Below, piece after piece: positions 8,972 to 19,361 of a stretch of DNA of 64,000 bases (position 1 is the first letter of the stretch; each line of letters starts with the position of its first letter). The stretch is from Myxococcales bacterium. GTDB taxonomy: Bacteria; Myxococcota_A; Polyangia; Polyangiales; Polyangiaceae. The notes beneath the pieces were generated by a model. The model saw only the letters and a program-made list of their open reading frames with translations. It made no database searches and was not told the DNA's origin. Both the position numbers and the translations under genes were made by a program. The stretch covers positions 1 through 64,000 of the forward strand of contig JADJCA010000007.1 of assembly GCA_016703425.1 (NCBI GenBank), written 5' to 3'.

Positions 8972-10336
8972 ATGGTCCATGGGATGGCTTTTCGCGCGGG
9001 GCTCGCGTTGTTCGTCGGTGCCGCGACGCTGGTCGCCCTCGCCCCCGGATGCACCGAGGCGCCTCGCGGCGCCGCGCTGGGGCAAATCACCCAAGCGAAT
9101 CAAGGCACCGACACGACGGCGCATCCCTTCGCGGTCGCCATTTGTTTGGGCGCCGCGTCAGCCGGCGCCTGCCCCCGCATTTGTTCAGGCACGCTCGTCG
9201 CCCCGAACCTGATCCTCACGGCCCGCCACTGCGTCGACAACGACACCGGCGTGGCGGGCCACATCCGCTGCGGCGTCGATTCGTTCACGACGCGCTCGTC
9301 GCCGCCGGCACAGACCTTCGTGACGACCAAGCCGACCCTCGCGCAGGGCGGATGGCGCGCCGTCTCCGAGATCCGCACGCCGACGGAGAGCGACGGTTGC
9401 GCCTCCGACATCGCGCTCCTCGTTCTGTCGGCCAACGTGCCCTCCGCCGAGGCGACCCCGGCCGACGTCCTCGCCTTTGGCCCGATGACCGACCACAGCC
9501 GCTACGCGACGGAGGTGTCGATGATCGGCTACGGCCTCGCCGGCGCCGACAAACCGGGCACCTTTGGTACGCGCCGCATCCTGAGGAGCGTGCCCATCCA
9601 GTGCATCGTCGGCGATCCGCTCTTCGCCGACCCCTTTTGCAAAGGCGGCGGCGTCGGCCCGCTCCCCGACGGCGGCTCGGAAGACAGCCTCGACGACAAA
9701 GCGAACTTCCAGGTGGCCTGGGGCGTCTGCTCCGGCGACTCGGGCAGCGCGGCGCTCGAGGAGACGCAGTTCCGCGCCGGCAAGCCGCTCGCGATGGGGG
9801 TCCTCAGTCGCTCCGGGAACGACAGCGGCGTTTGCCTGGAGGGCATCTACACGCGCACCGACCGGTGGAAAGACTTCCTCGTGCAGGGAGCGACGGCCGC
9901 GGCGCAGCTCGGCGGTTATGCGCTCCCCGCGTGGGCGAGCGGGCCGACGGTGCCGGCTCCGCCCGTCGACGCCGGTCGCGCCGACGCGCGCGTCACCTTG
10001 CCCGACGGAGCGGTGGAACCGGCAGCGGGCGAGAAGGGTGCATCTTGCACACGTTCCGCCGAGTGCGATTCGACGGCGTGCGTGGCCGTCGAGGGACGCG
10101 ACGCAGTCTGCGTCGACGTGTGCGGCGACGGCCGCACGTGCGCGCAAGGTGAAACCTGCGTCACCGTGGAAGGCGGCGACGTGTGCGTCCCGTTGACGAC
10201 GCGCTCGCGGATCATTCAGCAGCCCGCGGCCGAGCCGGAAGGATGCGCGGTAGGCCCGAGGCCCGGGGCGACCACGCTGCCCGTTCTGCTGGCCTTGGCC
10301 GCGGCGTTGCGACGGCGACGACGGAGGTCCGCGTGA
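8972..10336 (+). CDS. Secreted trypsin-like serine protease with MYXO-CTERM-like tail
   Basis: About 454 residues (ATG 8972, or ATG 8984). Signal peptide with lipobox-like LAPGC. The chymotrypsin-fold domain (about 45-310) has all three catalytic residues: His in LTARHC (near 84), Asp in SDIALL (near 147) and Ser in GDSGS (near 256). A DAG-type linker and a Cys-rich segment (CTRSAECDSTACV ... CGDGRTCAQGETC) follow. The C-terminus (GCAVGPRPG, a hydrophobic helix, then RRRRRR) matches the MYXO-CTERM type of sorting tail, which in myxobacteria directs surface anchoring and processing. It overlaps the next gene by GTGA. Confidence 0.88.
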   Translation: MVHGMAFRAGLALFVGAATLVALAPGCTEAPRGAALGQITQANQGTDTTAHPFAVAICLGAASAGACPRICSGTLVAPNLILTARHCVDNDTGVAGHIRCGVDSFTTRSSPPAQTFVTTKPTLAQGGWRAVSEIRTPTESDGCASDIALLVLSANVPSAEATPADVLAFGPMTDHSRYATEVSMIGYGLAGADKPGTFGTRRILRSVPIQCIVGDPLFADPFCKGGGVGPLPDGGSEDSLDDKANFQVAWGVCSGDSGSAALEETQFRAGKPLAMGVLSRSGNDSGVCLEGIYTRTDRWKDFLVQGATAAAQLGGYALPAWASGPTVPAPPVDAGRADARVTLPDGAVEPAAGEKGASCTRSAECDSTACVAVEGRDAVCVDVCGDGRTCAQGETCVTVEGGDVCVPLTTRSRIIQQPAAEPEGCAVGPRPGATTLPVLLALAAALRRRRRRSA

Positions 10337-11037
10337 AGGTCGCCCTTGGGCTCGGAGCCGCGTTGATGGGCGCCGCGGCTTGCGGCGGTCAATCGACCGC
10401 CGGCGACACGACGACGACGACCACGGCCACCGAGGCCGTCGCTCCCGACGCGAGCTGGGTCGACACGCCGGCAACAACGACCGACGCCGGGCCGACGACG
10501 GTGTGCCCTCCAAGCCAGGTCACCTTCACGACGGGCACCTATTTGCCTCGCAAGCCGCCGCGGCAGCTCTCAGCGTGCGCCGCGGGCCAAGTCACCGAGA
10601 TCCTCGGGCCTTGCGAGGTGGGCGTGGGCGTGTGCGGCAACTTCGCCGCCAAGACTCAGCCGTGCCTCTCGTGCCTCTTCGCGCGCCACACGGACGCGAC
10701 GTTCGGCTACCGGGTCTTCACGCCCGAGGCCCCCAACGGCCGCCTCAACGTGCGCGGCTACGCGCTGCGCGCCGGCGCGCCGGAGGCTTGCGCCAACGCC
10801 ATCGAAGACTACCGAAGCTGCCTCGACGCGGCGTGCACCTGCGCCGGAGCCTCGCGGAAGGAGTCTTGTTACACGAAGGCGGTCAGCGCCGGGTGCAAGG
10901 CCACCGGCGACGCGGCCGTTGCCACCTGCGCAAAACACCCGGCGGAAGCGCTCCTTCGGCCCATCGTCGAGGCCGACGGCTTGGGCGACGAAGCCGCGGC
11001 GGTGGCCATGGGCAAGGCCTTCTGCGGCGGAACCTGA
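10333..11037 (+). CDS. Cys-rich lipoprotein of unknown function
   Basis: 234 residues from GTG 10333, which has GGAGG at 10323-10327 and overlaps the protease stop (GTGA), indicating translational coupling. A short signal peptide ends in GAAAC (Cys near 17). A Thr-rich linker is followed by a domain with about fifteen Cys (CEVGVGVCGNF, CLSCLF, CLDAACTCAG, CYTKAVSAGC, CAKH). The spacing suggests disulfides, not heme or Fe-S sites. I do not recognise the family. Coupling to the protease suggests a partner, inhibitor or substrate-presenting role, which is inference only. Confidence 0.75.
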   Translation: MKVALGLGAALMGAAACGGQSTAGDTTTTTTATEAVAPDASWVDTPATTTDAGPTTVCPPSQVTFTTGTYLPRKPPRQLSACAAGQVTEILGPCEVGVGVCGNFAAKTQPCLSCLFARHTDATFGYRVFTPEAPNGRLNVRGYALRAGAPEACANAIEDYRSCLDAACTCAGASRKESCYTKAVSAGCKATGDAAVATCAKHPAEALLRPIVEADGLGDEAAAVAMGKAFCGGT

Positions 11038-11153
11038 GTCCGTGGGGCATCGGCGACCAGCCTGATTTCGGCGTCGTGTTGCCGTGAAAACCTTTACTCT
11101 CGTCGGCCCCCCGCGGGCACGTCTTGGGTGCCTGCTACGCGAACGAGGTAATC

Positions 11154-13032
11154 GTGGCCAGGTTCATCGACGAGCTGAAACGAACGCACCACAACGGCGA
11201 GCTCCGCGCGAGCGACGAGGGCAAGGAAGTCGTCCTCTTCGGCTGGGTGGCGAGCTACCGCGATCACGGTGGCTGCGTCTTCGTCGACCTCCGCGATCGC
11301 GAAGGCATCACGCAGGTGGTCTTCGACCCCGACCTCAAAGGTTTCGGCGACGCGCCCACGGCGGCCCACCAAAGCGCGCAGGCGCTCCGGACCGAGTGGG
11401 TCATCGCCGTCCGCGGCCGCGTCGTCGGCCGCGGCAACAACAAGAACCCGCGCCTTTCGACCGGCGAGATCGAGGTCCATGCCATCGAGCTCGGCGTCTT
11501 CAACAAGGCCGACACGCCGCCGTTCGAGATCGCAGACGACGATCGACACCGGTGAGGAGAAGCGCCTCCAGTACCGCTACCTCGATCTGCGCCGCGGTCC
11601 GTTGCAAAAGACGCTGCGCCTTCGCCACCGGCTCAACCAGTCGACGCGCCGCTACTTCGACGAGAGCGGCTTCCTCGAGCTCGAGACGCCGTTCATCGTG
11701 AAGTACACGCCCGGCGGCGCGCGCAACTTCCTCGTCCCCTCGCGCGCCTACCCGGGAAAGTTCTTCGCGCTCGCCGAGAGCCCCCAGCTCTTCAAGCAGC
11801 TCTTCATGGTGGCCGGCTTCGACAAGTACTTCCAAATCGTCAAATGCTTCCGCGACGAAGACCTCCGCGTCGACCGCCAGCCGGAGTTCACGCAGATCGA
11901 CGTCGAGATGTCGTTCGTCAATCAGGACGACATCTTCAAGGTCATCGAGGGCCTCATCTTCCGCATCTGGAAGGACACGCTCGGCATTGACCTCACGGAG
12001 CTCTACCCGTCGGGCCGCTTTCCGCAGTTGCCCTTCGAAGACTCGATGCGTGACTACGGCAACGACAAGCCCGACCTCCGCTTCCAGATGCCGCACAGCG
12101 ACATCACCGATCTGGTCATCGAGCACGGCGGAGGCGGCGTTCCTTTCTGGCAACCGATCGCCGAGAAGTTCAAGAGCGGCGCCTACCGTCGTGATCTGCC
12201 GACGGAGATCGTCAAGGTCATCCGCGTACCCTCGCAGGTCGGCAGCGTGCAACTGTCGCGCACCGAGATCGACAAGCTCGAGGACTTCGTCAAGGGCATG
12301 GGCGCCAAGGGCCTCGCGCGCGCGAAGATCGACGCCGAAGGCAACTGGCTGCAATCGCCGCTCGCCAAGAGCGTGACGCCGGAGTTCCGGAAGGCCGTCA
12401 ACGCGAAGACCGGCGCCGTCGATGGCGACTACCTGTTCTTCCAGTCGGGCAAGGAGTCCACGGTCCACACGGTCATGGCGAACCTCCGGACGCACCTCGG
12501 CAAGAAGCTCGGCTTCATCCCCGAGGTCGGCCACGGCGGTAAGTGGAACTTCCTCTGGGTCGTCACGCCGCCGCTCTTCGAGTACGACGATGACACCAAG
12601 CGTTGGGCCGCGGCCCACCACGCCTTTACGCGGCCCCACGACGCGTGCCTCGACCTCATCGACAAGGACCCGGGCAAGGTCCTCTGCTACCGCTACGACT
12701 TGGTGCTCAACGGCTTCGAGGTCGGCGGCGGGTCTATCCGTCTCCACGACCCCGACGTTCAAGCGAAGGTCTTCCGGACGCTCGGCATCGACGACGAAGA
12801 CGCGCGCGCGAAGTTCGGGTTCTTGCTCGACGCGCTCCGCTACGGCGCGCCGCCCCACGGCGGCATCGCCCTCGGCGTTGACCGGCTTGCCATGTTGCTC
12901 TCGGGCACCGACAGCTTGCGAGACGTCATTCCCTTCCCGAAGACGCAGAAGGGCTCGGACATCATGACCGAGGCACCGACGCCCGTGTCGCCGGCCCAAT
13001 TGGGCGATCTGCATATCCGCGTCGTCGAGTGA
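11154..13032 (+). CDS. aspS: Aspartyl-tRNA synthetase, with a one-base frameshift near 11541
   Basis: Bacterial-type AspRS charging tRNA-Asp (or tRNA-Asp/Asn). Start GTG 11154 gives MARFIDELKRTH, the usual N-terminus, behind GAGG. The anticodon-binding OB domain (VVLFGWVASYRDHGG) reads in one frame to PPFEIAD; the catalytic core (EEKRLQYRYLDLRR, motif 2 FRDEDLRVDRQPEFTQ, the GAD insertion, motif 3 GGIALGVDRLAM) reads in another. Removing G11541 restores IADD-IDTGEE, the expected junction, giving about 625 residues. As written, the product stops at 11555 after the OB domain. The gene is normally essential, so sequencing error is likely. Confidence 0.93.
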
Positions 13033-13148
13033 GGCACGCTTTCCGGCTCAGCGCGTCGTCCGCTCGTTGACGGAGTCAAAGAAAGCACCGATTCTGCGCG
13101 CTCCTCACGGGGCGCGACGCCCCGTCTGCGAGCGAGTGTGAGAGCGGA

Positions 13149-13604
13149 GTGAGCGAAATGGACGACCTCTGGAAGAGCGCGCAGGCCACCGTGGAGCAAG
13201 CCATTGGCGGCCTTGGAATCAAGGCGGACACCATTCGCTCGGAGAGCGACGGACAGCTCACCTACAGCTTGATGCGCGGCAGCGCGCTCACGCTCGTGAG
13301 CCTTCGCAAACACGAAGAGGACGTCCTCTTGCGCGTCGCCTGCCCCGTCATGACGCTCCCGCCGGAAGACAAGCGCCCCCACCTCTTCGAGCGCCTCCTC
13401 GAGCTCAACGCCGGCGCCGTGATGGGCGGGGCTGCCTTTGCGCTGGCCGGCGGCCGAGTGGTGGCGCTCAGTGAAAGGCCCGCGCGTGGCCTCGACGAGA
13501 GCGAAGCGACGCACCTGATTCGCCGCACGAGCGCCGTCGCCGACACCTTCGACGATCGGCTCGTACGCGAGTTCGGCGGCGAACGAGCTTCCGGCAAAGC
13601 CTGA
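13149..13604 (+). CDS. YbjN/type III chaperone-like small protein
   Basis: 151 residues from GTG 13149. ATG 13158 is at least as likely because GGAG lies 8-9 bp before it. The acidic, compact alpha/beta sequence (LRGSALTLVS-like strand, EEDVLLRVACPVM, LFERLLELNAG) resembles the YbjN/Tir-chaperone-like fold common in bacteria and often linked to regulation or secretion. There is no signal peptide or membrane segment, so it is cytosolic. It lies in a 579-bp space between aspS and the beta-barrel gene, on the same strand as both. Family assignment is by overall look only; the function is unknown. Confidence 0.7.
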   Translation: MSEMDDLWKSAQATVEQAIGGLGIKADTIRSESDGQLTYSLMRGSALTLVSLRKHEEDVLLRVACPVMTLPPEDKRPHLFERLLELNAGAVMGGAAFALAGGRVVALSERPARGLDESEATHLIRRTSAVADTFDDRLVREFGGERASGKA

Positions 13605-13611
13605 TCACGAC

Positions 13612-15161
13612 GTGCGCCCTTTGCTGGAAAGGCGAGCCCGGCGCCCCGTAGGCCGCACGCCTCGCCGCGTCGCCTCCTTCCTGACGCTCACGCTGGTAGC
13701 GGCAGGGCCGTCGGGCGCGCGCGCGCTCGAACCAGAAATCACCGCGGAGACGAGCGCCCAGTGTTACGACGTGCGGAGCCCGACCGGCGAGACCATCGTG
13801 CCGCGCCGCCGCCTCACGTCGACGCTCGGCGTCGCGGCGTATGACCTCATGGGGGCGAGGCCGTGGATCGTGCCCGACGCCGCGGCCCGCGGCCAAGGCG
13901 AGCTCCTGTTCCGGGCACGCCTCCGCTACGACGCCGACTACGGCGCGAACCCCGGCGAGGCGAACCCGCTCGATTTCGATCGCAACGTCCCGGGCTTTTC
14001 GCGCTCGCCCATCGATCTCATGTACGGCTACGTCGAAGGGCGGCGCATGCTCGGCGGCGCTTTCGGCTTTCGCCTCGGCCGCCAGTACACGACCGACGCG
14101 CTCGGCTGGTGGTCTTTCGACGGCGCCATGGCGAGGGTCACGACGCCCCTCTACGTGGCGGCCGAGGTGCTCGGCGGCCTCGAAGTGCGCGGCGGCATGC
14201 CGCTCTCGTCGCCGCGCTTCGAGCGCGACGGCGTCTGGCGCGGCGATCGCAGCGGCTTCGATCGCGCGGCGGCGCTCGCTTTTCAACCGAACGAGGTCGC
14301 TCCTGCCTTCGGCGCCGCTCTGGAATCGACAGGGCTCCCGTGGGTGCACTCGCGCCTCGCGTATCGACGCGTCCTGAACACCGGCAGCTCCAACGTCTCG
14401 CTCTTCGAACCGCGCCTGACAGAGCCGGCGACCTTCGACCGAACGCGCATCTCGCAAGAGCGGATCGGCTACGCCATCGATGGCTCGGCGCCGACGGTCG
14501 GCGGCGGCAAGGCGGGTTTGGCCTACGATCTCTACGCCGCGCGCTTCACGTCGCTCTACGCGTCGGCCGACGCCTTCGTCACCAAGCGGCTCACGCTGAG
14601 CGCCGACTACGACTACTTCGCGCCGACCTACGACGCCGACAGCATCTTCAACTTCTTCGTCTCGAACCCGATGAACGACCTGGGGCTGCGCGCCTCGTTC
14701 GAGGCGACGGACACCATCTCGCTCGCCGGCGGCGGCGGCGCGCGCCTCTTCCAAGCCGAGACGGGCCCATCCAACGCGTCGCTGTTGCCGGCGGGCGACT
14801 ACCCGTCGAATCGCACGACCTTCGACGGCAACGGCTCGTTCTCGGCGCGCCGACGCAAGGGATTGAACACGCAGGGGCTCCGGGTGAACGCCCTCGCGGG
14901 CCACGAGGGGCACCGGGCGGGAGGTGAGCTCTTTGCCGAGCACACCGTCTGGGCTCGCACGGTCCTCATGGGGCGCGCCTCGCTCTACAGCTGGGAGGAC
15001 CGGCTAAGGCCCGCGCGTGCGACCGAGAGCGTCGGGCTGGTGGCGGGCGTGGGATACCGAATGTCGGAGCGCGCCAGGACGCAGCTCGAGTTTCAACTCG
15101 ACACCAATCGCCTCGTGGGCGTCCGTGGCCGAATGGTGCTTTGGTTCACGGTGGCGGCGCG

Positions 15162-15165
<4 letters not shown>
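13612..15165 (+). CDS. Outer-membrane beta-barrel protein coupled to a multiheme cytochrome
   Basis: 517 residues. N-terminal signal peptide cut probably after SGARA. The rest alternates polar and hydrophobic residues with many aromatic girdle residues (LFRARLRYDADYG, FGFRLGRQY, LSADYDYFAPTYD) and ends in an aromatic beta strand (GRMVLWFTVAAR), all typical of a porin-like barrel of 16 or more strands. Its stop overlaps the ATG of the 13-heme cytochrome gene (ATGA), so the two are translationally coupled. In known porin-cytochrome conduits the barrel sheathes a multiheme cytochrome across the outer membrane. Whether that applies here is inference. Confidence 0.75.
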
Positions 15166-16629
<1,464 letters not shown>

Positions 16630-16916
16630 GCCTCTCCCCTCTCCCGCCCTTTCCCCGTAAACGTGAACGTGCCCGTGCCGGTGGACGCGTCGTCCCGGGC
16701 ACCGGGAAAAAAGAACAGCGATTCCGCCGAAGCTTTCGAAATCTTGGCGATTTTCCCCTTGCTTTGGCCGGCCCTGGCCGCGTATTACGCGAGACTGTCC
16801 AAAGCGAGACCGCTCCCCCGCCCCGGCGCCGGTAGCGGCCCCCTCACGCGGACGCGGTCGCTTGATTTGCAGTGCCAATCCATGAGCCCGTTTCGGCTCG
16901 GGAAGGGAGAGCCTAC
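16630..16916. other. Intergenic stretch without a recognised gene
   Basis: 287 bp between the multiheme cytochrome gene and the small gene at 16917. It is pyrimidine-rich at first, then contains CCCGGGCACCGGG followed by six A. I see no convincing ORF, tRNA or factor-independent terminator on the plus strand (no T tract after the stem). It probably holds the promoter for 16917 onward. Confidence 0.5.
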
Positions 16917-17171
16917 GTGAAAGAACTCGCTCGGTACCTCTTGCAGAACATGTACTTGGACTTCCAGGGCGACATCACGTTGGAGAAGGTTCGTCAGTTT
17001 CTTCGCGAGGACGACACGCGCGAATCGAAGCAGCTCTTGGCGAAGCTCATCGAAGACAAGGGCGTCAACGAGCTGCTCATCACGCTCGCGGACGTGCTCA
17101 AGGACCACCTGGCGTCGGGCGTGAACGACCAGGTCGTCAAAGAGCAGCTGCAGCTCTATTCGGAAAGCTGA
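16917..17171 (+). CDS. Small helical cytosolic protein, unknown function
   Basis: 84 residues from GTG 16917, chosen because GGAAGGGAGAG lies just upstream; an in-frame ATG at 16872 has no such site. The sequence is almost entirely amphipathic helix (YLLQNMYLDFQGDITLEKVRQFL, ESKQLLAKLIEDKGVNELLITLADVL), acidic, and lacks Cys or a membrane segment. I do not recognise the family. It ends 2 bp before the next gene, so it is co-transcribed with the CX4CH cytochrome lipoprotein gene. Confidence 0.7.
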   Translation: MKELARYLLQNMYLDFQGDITLEKVRQFLREDDTRESKQLLAKLIEDKGVNELLITLADVLKDHLASGVNDQVVKEQLQLYSES

Positions 17172-17173
17172 GC

Positions 17174-18288
17174 GTGAGCTCCCCTCTCGGGGATCGTTCG
17201 CTTCTCGACTGTGCCGCTCGCGCGCGTTGCGCGCGAACCCGTGTGGGCCGCTCGCTGGCGTGGTCGTGCCTCGCGCTCGGGCCTGCGCTCGCGTGCGATC
17301 AGGGCAAACAAGACGACCTTCCCGTTCGCGGCCCAGCGGTCCACGTGGTGGCCACGAGCTTCGAGGGCGGCAAGACGGTGCCGGCCAACGGCTCCATTCA
17401 CGTCGCCTTCGATCGCGTGCTGCACCCCGCATCGGTGAACCGGCAAGCAGCCCTGGTGCTCGAGGCGAGCGGACGCCCCGTTGGCAACCCCATCGTCTCC
17501 TACGACCCGGTGGCACGCGTGCTCTCGCTGGCGAGCCCCAACGAGCAGGGCGCGCGATGGTTGACGCCGAAACAACCCTACCTGCTGGTGCTCACGCACC
17601 CCGAAGAGGAGAACAGCCCCGGAGGCGTCCGCGCCTTCGACGGCGCGACGCTCGAACGCTCCCAGCGACTCTCGTTCTTCGCCGGAGACGAAGTCGCCAC
17701 CGGCGCGGAACGAAGCCTCGAGCTTCGCGGCTTTGATCCGCGCGTTGAGTTTTGCCGCGATGTCCTCCCGGTCTTCGTCAACACGTGCGGCGGGGCACCT
17801 GCCACGGCGCTTCCGCCGTGGTGGGCGGCGCCGCGTCGCGTCCCGCGACGGGCTTGCTCCTGGAGACGCCGCTCGGCGTGCTCAACACGGCCGTCGGCCG
17901 CGTGGCCCGCGCGACGAACACCGGCAACCTTCCCGCCGCGGCGCCGCCGTCGCGCGTCTTCGGTGTCGACATGGCGGTCGTTGAGCCGGGCAACCCGGCC
18001 GCGAGCTTCATGCTCTACAAGCTGATGCTCGCCGCGCCACGGGAACCGGCTCCGCCAACCACTGCGCCCGGCGGCGCGCCGGCGAGCGAGCCGCAGACGA
18101 TGCCCACGCACCTCGCCGCGCAGCCCCTTGGGGACGACGAGCGCGAACGCCTACGGGACGCGGTGCAAGGCATGCCGATGCCGTACCCGGGCTTCGCGGC
18201 CAACCTTACGGTGGCCGAGCTCGCCAGGCTCAGGGCTTGGATCGCGCAGGGCGCCAGGGTCGATCAGTGCGAAGCGGGCTCGCCGTGA
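17174..18288 (+). CDS. Lipoprotein with Ig-like domain and CX4CH c-type cytochrome domain, frameshifted
   Basis: Starts at GTG 17174 with a signal peptide ending in GPALAC. An SbsA/Big-like Ig domain follows (VVATSFEGGKTVPANGSIHVAFD). The frame then breaks at the heme site: VLPVFVNTCGG reads in one frame and GTCHGASAV in the next. Adding one G to the G4 run at 17792-17795 gives CGGGTCH, a CX4CH heme motif often seen in myxobacterial cytochromes, and the protein continues to 18288 with MPMPYPG, whose Met is a possible axial ligand. About 371 residues when repaired. It is coupled by GTGA overlap to the next gene. Probably a periplasmic redox protein. Confidence 0.8.
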
Positions 18289-18707
18289 AGCGCTGGACAC
18301 TCCGACGCGGCGCGTGCGCGGGATGGGTCCCGCGATTCGCCTTCCTCGTGCCCGCGACGTTGTTCGGCTGCGACAGCAAGGGCCTCTGCCCCTACCCTTC
18401 CGCGACGCCGGTCACGGTGACGCCCGATACACCGTGCGTCGTCGGGCGCGTGGAGACGTGCATCGATCCGACGTTGGTCGTGGAGAATCGCTGCGACGGA
18501 GCGCTCTACTTGCCGAGCGACTTCGGGCAGTTTGGCCCCGACGGATCGGCCACGAAAGAGATCGAAGTGCTGAAGGGCCAGGTGGCGCACTTCGTCGTGA
18601 AGCCGGAGAAGGCGCTCGCGTCGTCCGACGCTCGGAGGGACTTCGCGATCCCTGCGCGCGTCGCCGCCAAGGCGATTCAGATTCGCTTCTCGACGCTCTC
18701 AGAGTGA
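18285..18707 (+). CDS. Small lipoprotein, unknown function
   Basis: 140 residues from GTG 18285, which overlaps the preceding stop by GTGA. A positively charged start and hydrophobic stretch end in LFGC (Cys near 29), then a small Cys-containing domain (GLCPYP, TPCVVGRVETCI, ENRCDGALYLPSD). A strand pattern near CDGALYLPSDFGQFG suggests a compact beta fold. Last gene of the plus-strand group that begins at 16917. It ends 31 bp before a convergent gene. No family recognised. Confidence 0.7.
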   Translation: MKRWTLRRGACAGWVPRFAFLVPATLFGCDSKGLCPYPSATPVTVTPDTPCVVGRVETCIDPTLVVENRCDGALYLPSDFGQFGPDGSATKEIEVLKGQVAHFVVKPEKALASSDARRDFAIPARVAAKAIQIRFSTLSE

Positions 18708-18738
18708 CGCGTTCCCGTTCGACACACGCGCGGGCCGT

Positions 18739-19299
18739 TCAGCCGCGAGGCGTCCACGACAGCGCGATTTCCGTATGGGGGTCGCCGGCGAAGCTCTTGG
18801 CCACGAGCGACACCTGCGGCAAGCGGGCCCCTGAGAGCACCAGCAGGCGATCAAAAAATCCCATCGCTTGCCACGTCGCCGCTTCTTCCGCGCGGGTCGA
18901 CATTCCGAAGGCGATGCGAAACGTCGCGCGCCCATCTTCGAGCGTGCCTAGCTCGATGACCGGGTAGTCGAAGAAGTTTTTGCGCATGGTGGAGAAGCGA
19001 GACAGCGTCTCGCGAGGATTGCCGGGCACGAGAAGCGACGGATGGGCGACACAAATGGAGTCGATCGAGGCGCTGCCCCAGACGCGGACCGGCTCCAGCG
19101 CGCCCAGCGTGATCTCGGCGAGGATCGCCAGGCCCATGCGTTCGAAGGTGTCCATCGGGTACCAAGCGACCGGGTCGACCCGCGCAGCAAGGTAGGCCAC
19201 GTCGTCCGTCGACAGGTGCTTGGACCAGTCGATGTGCTTCATGGTTCGCAGGATGCGGACGTAGTCGACGAAGAGGATGCCGCGGACGTGATGGGGCAA
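18739..19299 (-). CDS. DUF2378/TIGR02265-type myxococcal protein
   Basis: 186 residues, cytosolic. It opens with VRGILFVDYVRILR and contains YPMDTFERMGLAIL, which resemble the family defined as DUF2378 or TIGR02265, largely restricted to Myxococcota and with no known biochemical role. The sequence looks alpha/beta with no catalytic signature. It lies 62 bp downstream of the xanthine-dehydrogenase operon's last gene on the same strand, but its own start follows a clear gap, so it may be transcribed separately. Family assignment is from memory of the pattern. Confidence 0.7.
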   Translation of the reverse strand: MPHHVRGILFVDYVRILRTMKHIDWSKHLSTDDVAYLAARVDPVAWYPMDTFERMGLAILAEITLGALEPVRVWGSASIDSICVAHPSLLVPGNPRETLSRFSTMRKNFFDYPVIELGTLEDGRATFRIAFGMSTRAEEAATWQAMGFFDRLLVLSGARLPQVSLVAKSFAGDPHTEIALSWTPRG

Positions 19300-19361
19300 G
19301 GTCCTCCTAGGCTACGCGCCCGCGCACGGCAGCGCGAGCACCGTCGCGGGGAAACACGGCG

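Noticed and set aside
11091..11102. A 12-base match to the reverse complement of 37162-37173 (GAGAGTAAAGGT)
   Set aside because: Many 12-base matches are expected by chance in 64 kb, and the two sites do not occupy the same position relative to a gene.
11500..13014. A 504-codon minus-strand frame over aspS
   Set aside because: It is Arg/Glu/Ala/Val/Leu-rich and antisense to AspRS motifs. It is a shadow.
16690..16712. CCCGGGCACCGGG followed by six A as a terminator
   Set aside because: The A run follows the stem on the plus strand, and on the minus strand the T run precedes it. Neither gives a factor-independent terminator.
16745..16765. A possible sigma-54 promoter TTGGC...TTGCT
   Set aside because: The spacing between the GG and GC parts is 13 bases, not 10. 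It fails the consensus.
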